A DNA stretch of 64,000 nucleotides, taken from positions 1 through 64,000 of the forward strand of contig JACPCW010000073.1 in the NCBI GenBank assembly GCA_016184365.1, written 5' to 3'. Positions within the stretch are counted from its first letter, which is position 1; each line of letters begins with the position of its first letter. Positions 9,604 through 18,776 of this stretch are shown here, one piece after another. The notes below the pieces were generated by a model. It was not told the DNA's origin and ran no database searches. It saw nothing but the letters and a program-made list of their open reading frames with translations. Position numbers and translations under genes: made by a program. This DNA comes from Candidatus Rokuibacteriota bacterium (lineage in GTDB: Bacteria; Methylomirabilota; Methylomirabilia; Rokubacteriales; CSP1-6).

Positions 9604-10479
9604 TCAGCGCCTCCGTGCGGCCGGCTTCGCCGCCCGCGCCTTGCCCGCGCCGGCGCCGGACGATGCGCGGCCACCGGTCGACGCATGCCAGCGCGCCACC
9701 TCGTCGCACGTCGTGAACCACACGCCGCGCTGCTTTCGCATGAACCGCACGAGGTCCTCGACGAGCGCGATGCGCGAGGCGCGGCCGCTGACGAACGGAT
9801 GGCACGTGAGCACGAAGCAGCCGTTTTCCGCGTGCATCCCCGTGAACTCGCGGCTCCACAGGTCGAATACGCGGGCCGGATCGGCGATGGCGTTCGTCGC
9901 GCCGTACACGTGACGGAAGAGCGGCGCGTCGTCGAGCAGCCACTGCACCGGGATCTCGGTCAGCGGGCCATGGTCCGTCGGCACGTCATACGGGATGTCG
10001 TTGCCCATGAGCGAGCTGTCGTAGAGAAACTCGTGAGATTTCAAGATCTCCGGCGTCCAGACGTTCACGTCCCACGACGGCGATCGGTAGCCGACGGGCC
10101 GGACGCCCAGCAGATCGCGAAGGATCGCGAGCTGGTCGCGCATGATCTTCTCTTCCTGCGCGGCGTCGAGGAAATCCACGGCCTCGTGCACGTTGCCGTG
10201 CGCGCCGATCTCGTGACCGGCATCCCGGATGCGCTTCGACTCCGCAAGGTGGTTCTCGACCGTCCAGCCCGGAATGTAGAAGCTCGCGCGGAGCTTCAGC
10301 CGATCGAGCAGCCGGAGCATGCGATCGACACCGACGCGCGGCCCGAACCGGCGCTCCTCGAGGCCGGCGAGACTGCGCTTCGCCTTCTCCGGCTCGCGGA
10401 AGATGAAGCCCGATTCGGCGTCGAAGTCGAACGACAGCACGGCCGCGCTCTGATGTCCGTCGGGCCAGCGATATCGCAT
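9604..10479 (-). CDS. polysaccharide deacetylase family protein
   Basis: LSFDFDAE, GHEIGAHGNVHE, GYRSPSWDVN deacetylase motifs. Confidence 0.9.
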   Translation of the reverse strand: MRYRWPDGHQSAAVLSFDFDAESGFIFREPEKAKRSLAGLEERRFGPRVGVDRMLRLLDRLKLRASFYIPGWTVENHLAESKRIRDAGHEIGAHGNVHEAVDFLDAAQEEKIMRDQLAILRDLLGVRPVGYRSPSWDVNVWTPEILKSHEFLYDSSLMGNDIPYDVPTDHGPLTEIPVQWLLDDAPLFRHVYGATNAIADPARVFDLWSREFTGMHAENGCFVLTCHPFVSGRASRIALVEDLVRFMRKQRGVWFTTCDEVARWHASTGGRASSGAGAGKARAAKPAARRR

Positions 10480-10490
10480 CGGGTCTCCCT

Positions 10491-10982
10491 TCAGCGCGCG
10501 CGGCGGCGCGGGGCGCGCGCGGCGGCGTCCAGCACGGAAAAGTCGGGACGGTGGATCGCGGCCATGAGGATGAGGGCGATCACACTCCCGCCGAACACGA
10601 AGCGGATCTCGCCCGTGACCAGTGTCGCCATCAGCCCTGCCAGCGACGCGATCTCACTCACGCCCCAGCACACGATGTGCGCCTGCTTGAACCGCATGAC
10701 CAGGTCGCCGGCGGCTCCGCCGGCCGCGAGCGCCTCGACGGTGAGCGTCCGGCGTCGCCACCAGAACGAGGCCGCGGCCACGAGGAGGGCGACGGCGGCG
10801 GCGAGCGCACCGACGGTGGGGTGGTGCGCGGGCGGAACGATCGGAGCCAGCATCACGACCTTCACGACGATGAACCCGGCAACGACATTGATCACGACGG
10901 ACACCATCAGTCCGAGCCGGATGACGAGCAGGTGGCGCCGGACGTCCGTGGCATCCGGCGCCGCCGTGTCGTTCACGGCCAT
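10491..10982 (-). CDS. small integral membrane protein of unknown function
   Basis: four hydrophobic segments; start at MAVNDTAAPD. Confidence 0.55.
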   Translation of the reverse strand: MAVNDTAAPDATDVRRHLLVIRLGLMVSVVINVVAGFIVVKVVMLAPIVPPAHHPTVGALAAAVALLVAAASFWWRRRTLTVEALAAGGAAGDLVMRFKQAHIVCWGVSEIASLAGLMATLVTGEIRFVFGGSVIALILMAAIHRPDFSVLDAAARAPRRRAR

Positions 10983-10989
10983 CGAGGAG

Positions 10990-12186
10990 TCAGATGACCC
11001 CGTCGCGGCGGAGCGTGTCGAGATCGGCCGCACCGAAGCCGAGGAGCTTCCCCCAGACCTCGCCGTTGTGCTCGCCGAGCAGCGGCGCGCGCACGAGGTC
11101 CGTCGGCGAGTCGGACATGCGGACGGGGTTGCCCGGCATCGGGAACTTCCCGCGCGTCGGATGCTCGAGGTCGACGATGAAGCCGCGCTGGCGCAAATGT
11201 TCGTTCGCCAGCACTTCCCCTGAGTCGAGGACGGCGCCGCACGGCACGCCGGCGCCCGCGAGAATCTCCATGACTTCGAACTTCGTGCGCTTCTCCGTCC
11301 ACGCCTCGATCATCGCGTCGATCTCGTCGATGATCGCCACGCGGTCGCGGCGGTCGCCGTAGCGCGGATCGGCGCCGAGATCCGGCCGGCCGCAGAAGTC
11401 GCAGAGGGTCTTCCACATCTCCGCCGTCGCGCAGTGGATGAACACGTAGTCGTTCGGGCCGAACGGCCGGCAGCGATAGAGGTTCGACGGCGCCGCCGCC
11501 GCCGACCGGTTGCCCTGCCGCGGCGCGGCCTTGCCCGTCGAATACGTGTCGCGCAGGTGAATGCGGAGCAGGTTCACCACAGCGTCCTGCTGCGCGACTT
11601 CGACGCGCTGCCCGACGCCCGTCGCCTGCCGCTGGATGATCGCCGCGAGAATCCCGATCGCCGTGTGCAGCCCGGCGCCCGTGTCCGCGAGGCCACCGAT
11701 CGCCTTCGTGGGCGGGCCGTCGGGATGCCCCGTCATGCTCATGGCGCCGGCCATCGCCTGCGCGATCCATTCGAAGCTCTTGTAGTCCGCGTACGGGCCG
11801 CTGCTGCCGAACCCTTTCACGGACGCGAGGATCAGCCGCGGATTGAGCGTCGACAGCACGTCCCATCCGAGCCCGAGCCGCTCGAGCGCGCCGGGACCGA
11901 GGTTCTCGACGACGACGTCCGCCGTCTTCGCGAGCTCCCGGAACATGTCGCAGCCGCGATCGGACTTGAGGTTGAGCGTGACGCCCTTCTTGTTCGAGTT
12001 GAGGAGCAGGAAGAACCACGCGTCCTCACCACGCTTGTCGGACAGCGCGGTCCGACCGGGCTCGCCGGCCGGCGCTTCGATCTTGATGACCTCGGCGCCG
12101 AGCCAGGCGAGCATCTGCGTCGAGCTCGGCCCCGCTTCGTACTGCGTGAAGTCGAGAACCCGGATCCCTTCGAGCGCCTTGCCCAT
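10990..12186 (-). CDS. CaiB/BaiF family CoA transferase
   Basis: GIRVLDFTQYEAGPSSTQMLAWLGAEVIKIEAPAGEPGR; DVVVENLGPGALERLGLG. Confidence 0.95.
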   Translation of the reverse strand: MGKALEGIRVLDFTQYEAGPSSTQMLAWLGAEVIKIEAPAGEPGRTALSDKRGEDAWFFLLLNSNKKGVTLNLKSDRGCDMFRELAKTADVVVENLGPGALERLGLGWDVLSTLNPRLILASVKGFGSSGPYADYKSFEWIAQAMAGAMSMTGHPDGPPTKAIGGLADTGAGLHTAIGILAAIIQRQATGVGQRVEVAQQDAVVNLLRIHLRDTYSTGKAAPRQGNRSAAAAPSNLYRCRPFGPNDYVFIHCATAEMWKTLCDFCGRPDLGADPRYGDRRDRVAIIDEIDAMIEAWTEKRTKFEVMEILAGAGVPCGAVLDSGEVLANEHLRQRGFIVDLEHPTRGKFPMPGNPVRMSDSPTDLVRAPLLGEHNGEVWGKLLGFGAADLDTLRRDGVI

Positions 12187-12202
12187 TCCGGCGTCTCCCG
12201 CT

Positions 12203-12284
12203 ATCGAGGAGCGCCCCGGGTTCCCCGGGGCGTTTCCGAGCGTTTGGGGGTTTGGGGGCCATTTCGGGGCCCCCATCTGATCAA
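12203..12284 (+). repeat. copy 2 of dispersed two-hairpin intergenic repeat
   Basis: tatcgaggagcgccccgggttccccggggcgtttccgagcgtttgggggtttgggggccatttcggggcccccatctgatca. Confidence 0.9.
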
Positions 12285-13927
12285 GTCTGATAGGCGGAGA
12301 AGCGCACGGTCTGCGCGCGCGCCTGGTCGTCCGTCATCACGTTGACCACCGCCGGCTTGCCCGACGCGAACGCCCGCTCGAGCGCCGGCCGGATCTCGTT
12401 TGGCTTCTCGACGAACTCGCCGTGTGCGCCGAGCTCGATGGCCACGCGGTCGTAACGCGTGCGGCCGAGGTTGCGGCCGGGCTTGGGCAGCGGCAGCGCC
12501 CACGGCGTATTGGCCGTCCAGCCGCCGTTGTTGGAGATGACGACGACGAGGGGGATGCGATGCCGCACCGCCGTGTCGATCTCCATCGCGTTGATGCCGT
12601 ACGAGCCGTCGCCGTGGAGGACGAGCACCTGCGTGTCCGGCTTCGCCACCTTCGCGCCGACGCCGAACGGCACGCCGACGCCCATCGTGCCGAACGCGCC
12701 GGAGTTCAGGCGGTGGCCCGGCGTGAACGTCGGGATCGACTGCCGCCCGTAGTTGAGGATCTCCTGGCCGTCGACGACCAGGATCGCGTCGCGCTTCAGG
12801 AAGTCGCGGACTTCCTTGCAGAGCCGGAGCGGATGGATCGGCAGGTTGTCGTTCGACATCGCCTTCTCCTGCTCCGCGTTCTTCTCGGCGTCCACCACGC
12901 GCAGCTTGCCGACCCACGCGCTGTACTTCTTCGGATCGAGCCGGCCCTTCGCCCGCTCGGTGAGCTGCTCGAGCACCGCGCGGGCGTCGCCGACGATCGG
13001 CACGTCGACGTCGCGGTTCCAGCCGAGCTGCGCCGGGTTGATGTCGACGTGGATGACCTTCAGGTCCTTGTTGAAGCGCGGCGGACGGCCGAACTGGACG
13101 ATCCAGTTGAAGCGCGTGCCGACGGTGAGCACGACGTCCGATTCGCCGAACGCCATGCTGCGCGCGTTGAGGAACGAGAGCGCGTGATCTTCCGGGACGA
13201 GGCCGCGCGAGATCGGCGTCGTGTAGAAGGGAATGCCGCTCGCGTCGACGAACGCCTGGAGCGCCGCCGCGCCGTCCGACCACCACACGCCGCTGCCCGC
13301 CAGGATCATGGGCCGCTGCGCGCGCGCGAGCAGATCGATCGCCTCCTGCACCGCGCCCTCGTCCCCGCGCGGCCTCGGCGGCATCCTGAACGCGGGCGGG
13401 AACACGACCTTCTCCTCGTCCACCTTCTCGCCGAGGGTGTCGCCGGGCAGGTCCAGGTACACGGGACCCGGGCGGCCGGTCATCGCCTCGCGCATCGCCC
13501 GCGCGACGATCTCCGGGATGCGGCGTGCGTCGTAGATCCGGTCCGCCCACTTCGTCACCGGCTTGAAGACGGCGAGCTGGTCGATCTCCTGGAACGCCTC
13601 CATGCCGAGATAGACGCGCGGGCTGGCGCCGCCGATGGCGATGAGCGGTGCGGCGTCGGTGAACGCGTTCGCAACGCCGGTCAGGAGATTCGTCGCGCCC
13701 GGTCCCGAGCACCCCATCGCGATCGCGGGGCGCCGCATCACGCGCGTCCACGCATGGGCTTCGAGGGAGGCGGCCTGTTCGTGACGGGCATCGATCGCAT
13801 GGATGCCGAGCTTGATGCACGTCGCCTCGGTCTCGAGCATCGGACCGCCCATGACGTAGAACATCGTGTCGACGCCCTGGGACCTGAGGGATTGCGCGAG
13901 GAGCTCCGAACCCAGCACCGTACCCAT
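12281..13927 (-). CDS. thiamine pyrophosphate-dependent enzyme (acetolactate synthase-like)
   Basis: HEQAASLEAHAWTRV, GPGATNLLTGVANAF, TPP-binding GDGSYGINAMEIDTAVRHRIPLVVVISNNGGW. Confidence 0.93.
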   Translation of the reverse strand: MGTVLGSELLAQSLRSQGVDTMFYVMGGPMLETEATCIKLGIHAIDARHEQAASLEAHAWTRVMRRPAIAMGCSGPGATNLLTGVANAFTDAAPLIAIGGASPRVYLGMEAFQEIDQLAVFKPVTKWADRIYDARRIPEIVARAMREAMTGRPGPVYLDLPGDTLGEKVDEEKVVFPPAFRMPPRPRGDEGAVQEAIDLLARAQRPMILAGSGVWWSDGAAALQAFVDASGIPFYTTPISRGLVPEDHALSFLNARSMAFGESDVVLTVGTRFNWIVQFGRPPRFNKDLKVIHVDINPAQLGWNRDVDVPIVGDARAVLEQLTERAKGRLDPKKYSAWVGKLRVVDAEKNAEQEKAMSNDNLPIHPLRLCKEVRDFLKRDAILVVDGQEILNYGRQSIPTFTPGHRLNSGAFGTMGVGVPFGVGAKVAKPDTQVLVLHGDGSYGINAMEIDTAVRHRIPLVVVISNNGGWTANTPWALPLPKPGRNLGRTRYDRVAIELGAHGEFVEKPNEIRPALERAFASGKPAVVNVMTDDQARAQTVRFSAYQT

Positions 13928-13984
13928 GTCGGGTGTCCTCCCGGATCGAGCGTGTGTGGTCCCGGACTCTAGCACCGATTGCTC

Positions 13985-14071
13985 GATCAATCGTACTGGG
14001 GCCCCGACATGGCCCCCAGACCCCCCGACGCTCGGACGCGCCCCGGCGGAGCCGTGGCGCGCCTCGGGTCG
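13985..14071 (-). repeat. copy 3 of dispersed two-hairpin intergenic repeat (inverted relative to copy 2)
   Basis: reverse complement ccgaggcgcgccacggctccgccggggcgcgtccgagcgtcggggggtctgggggccatgtcggggcccc. Confidence 0.9.
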
Positions 14072-14118
14072 ACGCGAGACTTCTCATCGACGCCGCCGCC
14101 GGCCGCGATAATGGGCGC

Positions 14119-14925
14119 GTGGTGAGGATCGATGACGCCCGAGACCCGCGTCTGGACGACTACCGCGACCTTCGCGACAGCGCGCTGCGTCGGGAGCGCG
14201 GGCTGTTCGTGGCGGAAGGGCGCCTGCTGGTCGAGCGGCTGCTCCCGGCGCCGCGCTTCCGGACGCGATCGGTCCTCGCCACGCCTGATGCGTTTGGCGC
14301 GCTCGCGCCGCTGCTCGACCAGGCGGGCGCGGTCGCGTACGTGACGGCGCACGAGGTCATCCGCGACGTCGTCGGCTTCAAGTTCCACCGCGGCGTGCTG
14401 GCGCTCGGCGAGCGTGGCGAGGAGCGGGCACTCGATGCGCTCATGAGCCCGGCTGGGCGGCAGACGATGCTCGTGATCGAAGACGTCCGCGACCCCGAAA
14501 ACGTCGGCGGCCTGTTTCGCAACGCGTCGGCGTTCGGCGTGGATGGCGTCCTGCTCGGTCCGGGCAGCGCCGACGCGCTCGGACGGAAAGCGCTGCGCGT
14601 TTCCGCCGGCGCGGCGCTCGCCGTGCCGTTCGCGCACGCGACGGCGTGGCACGAAGACCTGGCGCAGCTCCGCGCCCGCGGCTTCACGGTCGTCGCGCTG
14701 ACGCCGGACCGCAGCGCGCGCGACATTGCAGAGGTCGCCGCTCGCCGAAGCGAGCGGCTCGCGCTACTCGTCGGCTCCGAGGGCGACGGCTTGAGCGCGG
14801 CGGCGCGCGGGCTGGCGAGCGTCGAGGCGCGCATTCCGATTGCCGCGGGCGTCGATTCGCTCAACGTCGCGGTCGCGGCCGGCATCGCGCTCGACAGGCT
14901 GCGGAGGCCGCGTCTCCAGGACTGA
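14119..14925 (+). CDS. TrmH/SpoU family RNA 2'-O-methyltransferase
   Basis: FVAEGRLLVERLL, DVRDPENVGGLFRNASAFGVDGVLLGPGSAD, LLVGSEGDGLS; GTG start. Confidence 0.92.
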   Translation: MVRIDDARDPRLDDYRDLRDSALRRERGLFVAEGRLLVERLLPAPRFRTRSVLATPDAFGALAPLLDQAGAVAYVTAHEVIRDVVGFKFHRGVLALGERGEERALDALMSPAGRQTMLVIEDVRDPENVGGLFRNASAFGVDGVLLGPGSADALGRKALRVSAGAALAVPFAHATAWHEDLAQLRARGFTVVALTPDRSARDIAEVAARRSERLALLVGSEGDGLSAAARGLASVEARIPIAAGVDSLNVAVAAGIALDRLRRPRLQD

Positions 14926-14939
14926 CCGAGTCCCGTCGC

Positions 14940-15335
14940 TCAGCGCGCGACGCGTCTGAGAAAGGCCGCCGGTGACACGGCCGGCACCGGCGAGCGGCGG
15001 TAGTCGGCGACGTTGCGTGTGACAATGGCATCCGCCCGCCACGCCATTGCGGCCGACGCTTGAAACGCGTCCTCCAAATCGGCGATCGGCGACTCCAGCG
15101 CGCGCCGGGCGTCGGCCGTTCCGACGGTGACGACTTCCACGAGACGCAGCAGACGGTCCAGGAACGGCCGGCCTCCGCCCTTCAGCAGGTAGGCGCAGTT
15201 GGTCAACGAATGCCAGGCGACGACGGCGGCGCCGCCGGATTCGACCCATCGCAGCACATCCGCGCTCTCGGCAGCATGCGGCTCACGTGCCAGCGCCACG
15301 TCCAGCAGGACGTCCGTATCGAGCAGCGCCCTCAC
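14940..15335 (-). CDS. PIN domain toxin (VapC-like)
   Basis: MRALLDTDVLLDVALAREP with conserved PIN acidic residues; overlaps upstream antitoxin ORF by 4 nt. Confidence 0.88.
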   Translation of the reverse strand: MRALLDTDVLLDVALAREPHAAESADVLRWVESGGAAVVAWHSLTNCAYLLKGGGRPFLDRLLRLVEVVTVGTADARRALESPIADLEDAFQASAAMAWRADAIVTRNVADYRRSPVPAVSPAAFLRRVAR

Positions 15336-15574
15336 CGGCGGCGTGCGATATGGCGGGCATGCAGCGCGTCGTACAGCGGATCGCGGCCGCGTTTCACCCG
15401 CCGCAATTTCGCAGAGCCGATCATTTCATCGACCAGCGAGCCGGCCGCATCGGTCGAGGTCGAGCGCAGGTACGACTCGATCAACCCCGACACGGTGGTG
15501 CGCCGGGCGCGAGCCGCCTGCCGAGCGCGCGCGTGGACGGCGGGATCGAGCGTGATGGTGACGCGTGTCTTCAT
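15332..15574 (-). CDS. type II antitoxin, ribbon-helix-helix-like (VapB-like)
   Basis: MKTRVTITLDPAVHARARQAARARRTTVSGLIESYLR, 80 aa, directly upstream of and overlapping the PIN toxin. Confidence 0.82.
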   Translation of the reverse strand: MKTRVTITLDPAVHARARQAARARRTTVSGLIESYLRSTSTDAAGSLVDEMIGSAKLRRVKRGRDPLYDALHARHIARRR

Positions 15575-15575
15575 T

Positions 15576-15606
15576 CGTATGTATCGTAATGGCCTCGATG
15601 CATACG
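15576..15606. promoter_or_regulatory. candidate autoregulatory operator of the toxin-antitoxin operon
   Basis: CGTATGTATCG-N9-CGATGCATACG, 11-nt arms with one mismatch, immediately upstream of antitoxin start codon. Confidence 0.6.
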
Positions 15607-15647
15607 GTCAAGCCTCAGCGGCTGCTCGCGGACGCGAGGGAATTGGG

Positions 15648-18600
15648 TCAGGGCGTTGCGTGGACTTCAGTCACCACGTGCTCGACGAGGCTGGCGATGA
15701 CCGGCACGCTGTCCGCAATGCGATAGGCCCAGCGGCCGTAACGACCGTCCGCATTCACGGCGGCGACCCAGCGCGTGGCCGCGGCGACCTTCACCTCGCG
15801 TAGCGGATCGAACCCTTTCGTTTCGAGGATCAGATGCACCGGCGGACCCGACGTCAGGCGAACGATGAAATCCGGAAGGTAATCGTGCGGCTGACCGTTG
15901 TGGAAATACGGGATCGCGAAGCCGAGACCGGCGTTCTTCACGAACGTGGCAACCGTCGAATGCGTGTCGAGCACGTATGCCGCCGACTGCTCCCATTGCT
16001 TCGTGTCCGCAACGACGTAGTTCACGTGACTCTGCAGCACTTCACGCACGTCGCGGCTCGTCCAGAAGTCCACCTCCGCGGTCGACCCAGCGCTCCGGTT
16101 GCGTTCGTACCGCGGCACCTCGGGCGCCTCTCCCTGGCTGGCATCGGGCCGAATCGCCTCGGTAAGGCGCTCGATCACCCAGCCGTAGTACGGCGACAGG
16201 AAGACATCGAGCACGTTGGCCGGCAGCAAGGGCTCAAGATATTGGTGCAGGTAGCGCTCCACGATACGCGCGATCTGAGGAAAGAGCACATGCGCGGGCG
16301 CCTCGCACGCCGGCTGCGAGGCATACTCACCCGTGAGGTCCGCGGCGAGGTCGAAGACGAGCTGCTGGAAGCGGTATCCTGCACGATACGGATTCAAGTC
16401 GACGCGTTCTAGCTTGCCCGGGCCCGTCAGGGTCGGCCGTCCGCGATTGCTCGGCAGGCTCGCCTTCATCTCAACTTCAGGCGGAATCTTCATTGGATCG
16501 AGCACCAGCGGCGACACCACCGCCCAATCGACCGTCACGTGGTTCCTGATCGCCTGCTGGTATCCCTCCACGCGCGGATACGTGATGGCGAGGTGCTCCT
16601 TGCCAGGCACTGCGTGCACATGATGCCGCTTCGGTGCAGGCGGCCGGGATCCGGCCTTGTTCTCCTTGAACGGAATCACCTCGAACGGCACGCCGAAGAC
16701 TTTCGCCACTTCCTCGCTCAGCTTGCCGTCGTCGCCGATTGCGTAGTCGGACCGCCGGAGGCCGCGGCCTACCACCTGTTCGCACAGGAGCTGTGACATG
16801 AACGGCCGGAGACCGACGATGTGCGTGACCGTATTGCAGTCCCAGCCTTCCGTCAGCATGCCGACGCTGACGATGCAGCGTACGTCCCGACCTGGCGGAT
16901 GGAGCGGCTGCTCGCGCTTGCGCGCGAGATCCTCGAATCCTTCCGGATAGATCGGCCGGCCCTGTCGGTCTCGCGGCCAGTCCGTCTTGCCTACGGTATC
17001 GAGCGTCAGCCGCATCCATGCGGCGTCGTCGGTCTTCGGCTGGCCGCTGTCGGTCTCATGCACGACCTTCGAGTCGACGCGGATCGTGTTGGCGCCGCCG
17101 TTCTCGTTGCGGAATGCCGGAATGTTGGCCGAGGGGATGCCGATGGGTGGCTGGTCCAAGGCGAGCCAGTCGTAGACCACGCGCGCGATCGCGGTGTTCT
17201 TGCAGACCAGGATGAACACGGGCGGACGGGGATCTTCGCGGCGCTTCTGCCATTCCTCCCGGAGGTCGTCCCACAATCCGGCCAGCATCGCGATCGGCGT
17301 CGCGGCCCACTTCACGATCGCTTCCGGCTTCGGGCTGCCCTTGGCCGCGCCGCGTTCGGCCGGAGTCAGCTTCGGCAGGATCCAGCGCCAGATGTTGAAG
17401 TATCCGGGGATCGCCGCGCCGGTCGAGTCCCGCACGGCAAGCTGCGGAATCTTCACCAGCCCCGACTCGATGGCGTCGGTCAGCCCGAAGTCACTCACGA
17501 CCCACGGAAAGATGCGATTGGTGTCCGCGCCCATGCGGCCGAGAAAGTACGGAGTGGCGGACAGGTCAATACAGAAGTTGATCCCGCGCAACCGGTGGAT
17601 GCGGTCGAGCCCGTCCACCCAGACGGTCGCTTCCTTGAAGAAGTCCTCGCGTTCATCCTCGTCGCCAAACAGGTCCGACTCTTCGGCATCCGGCTCGTCG
17701 CGCCTGATGCGATAGGCATGATGGGCTTCGTCGTTCAGCACGAGGATATTTTGCTTGCCGCCGACCTCGCGGCCGAGCACGCGGGCAACCAGCGCGCCGT
17801 CACTTTCCACGTACCGCGTCGATTCGACTTGGACCTTGCGAAGATTGCCCTGCTTGTCGCGCTCTTCTCCGAGCACGGCGACGAGTCCGGCGGCCACCTG
17901 GCGGTCAAACTCCTCGGGCGTGAGGTATCGTCGGCCGCGAGCGGTCGTGGTGCGCGGTCCGATCGTGATCGTCTCCCGTGTTCGGACCGGCACGCCCGCG
18001 CGAGACACTCTTGCGCTCACACCGCCCGGACTCACGGCCTGCGGCTCGAACACATGCCAGTTCGTGATCAGCACCCGGCCCTTCGTCAGATCGGTCATGA
18101 GGTGAGGCGGAACCAGGTCGCGCGTCCGGTACAGACTGGCCTCGCCCTGCCGCGGATCGAGTTCACCGAGGCGACTGCGGATCGTCACGTTCGGACAGAC
18201 GACGAGCACGACGTCGGAGAAGCGTGCGTCGGCCCGGTTGGCGACCTTGTTCAGGATGCTCCACGCCGCGAGCATCCCCATGACGGTCGTCTTGCCGCTG
18301 CCTGTGGCCATCTTGCAGGCGAGCCGCTTGAACGCCGCGTAGCCGTCGCTCTTGCGGTCGTCACTCGGCTCGTCCGCAGGGACGTCGACGCCCTGGAGGA
18401 AATCGGCTCGCGCTTCGGTGAGGTAGACGATGGTCTCGGCCGCTTCCCGTTGCGCGAAGAACAGACGGTGCTCGCGCCCGTCGCGGCTCCAGTAGTCGAG
18501 CAGTTCGCTCGTCGTGCGCGTCACGCCCGGGCGTCCCGCCGCCTGCCATTCTTTCAAGCGCCGTCGTACGAGGTTGACGAGCTTCAGCTCGATCTCGATG

Positions 18601-18776
18601 CCCTTGGCACCTTCCGCTTCGGAGACGCTCACCGGTCCGGGCGGGCGGTAGAAGTAGGTCGCGGGGCGCCGATTCGGAACCTGCTGTGGCGCCTCGCCTT
18701 CGATGATCCGCCAGTGTTCGGTCGGCTCGTCGAACGGCCCGCAGAGAATCGGATCCTGGACTTCGAACCCGCTCAC
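15648..18776 (-). CDS. type III restriction-like Res subunit (DEAD/DEAH helicase with C-terminal PD-(D/E)XK motif)
   Basis: Walker A ATGSGKTTV, DEAH in LVLNDEAHHAYR, motif VI QVVGRGLRR, C-terminal DYLPDFIVRL...HLILETKGF; GTG start at 18776 overlaps next stop. Confidence 0.88.
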   Translation of the reverse strand: MSGFEVQDPILCGPFDEPTEHWRIIEGEAPQQVPNRRPATYFYRPPGPVSVSEAEGAKGIEIELKLVNLVRRRLKEWQAAGRPGVTRTTSELLDYWSRDGREHRLFFAQREAAETIVYLTEARADFLQGVDVPADEPSDDRKSDGYAAFKRLACKMATGSGKTTVMGMLAAWSILNKVANRADARFSDVVLVVCPNVTIRSRLGELDPRQGEASLYRTRDLVPPHLMTDLTKGRVLITNWHVFEPQAVSPGGVSARVSRAGVPVRTRETITIGPRTTTARGRRYLTPEEFDRQVAAGLVAVLGEERDKQGNLRKVQVESTRYVESDGALVARVLGREVGGKQNILVLNDEAHHAYRIRRDEPDAEESDLFGDEDEREDFFKEATVWVDGLDRIHRLRGINFCIDLSATPYFLGRMGADTNRIFPWVVSDFGLTDAIESGLVKIPQLAVRDSTGAAIPGYFNIWRWILPKLTPAERGAAKGSPKPEAIVKWAATPIAMLAGLWDDLREEWQKRREDPRPPVFILVCKNTAIARVVYDWLALDQPPIGIPSANIPAFRNENGGANTIRVDSKVVHETDSGQPKTDDAAWMRLTLDTVGKTDWPRDRQGRPIYPEGFEDLARKREQPLHPPGRDVRCIVSVGMLTEGWDCNTVTHIVGLRPFMSQLLCEQVVGRGLRRSDYAIGDDGKLSEEVAKVFGVPFEVIPFKENKAGSRPPAPKRHHVHAVPGKEHLAITYPRVEGYQQAIRNHVTVDWAVVSPLVLDPMKIPPEVEMKASLPSNRGRPTLTGPGKLERVDLNPYRAGYRFQQLVFDLAADLTGEYASQPACEAPAHVLFPQIARIVERYLHQYLEPLLPANVLDVFLSPYYGWVIERLTEAIRPDASQGEAPEVPRYERNRSAGSTAEVDFWTSRDVREVLQSHVNYVVADTKQWEQSAAYVLDTHSTVATFVKNAGLGFAIPYFHNGQPHDYLPDFIVRLTSGPPVHLILETKGFDPLREVKVAAATRWVAAVNADGRYGRWAYRIADSVPVIASLVEHVVTEVHATP

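Noticed and set aside
6742-11223. 1493-aa plus-strand ORF
   Set aside because: Antisense to several well-supported minus-strand genes (methyltransferases, acyl-CoA dehydrogenase, deacetylase); Arg/Ala/His-rich shadow ORF typical of high GC.
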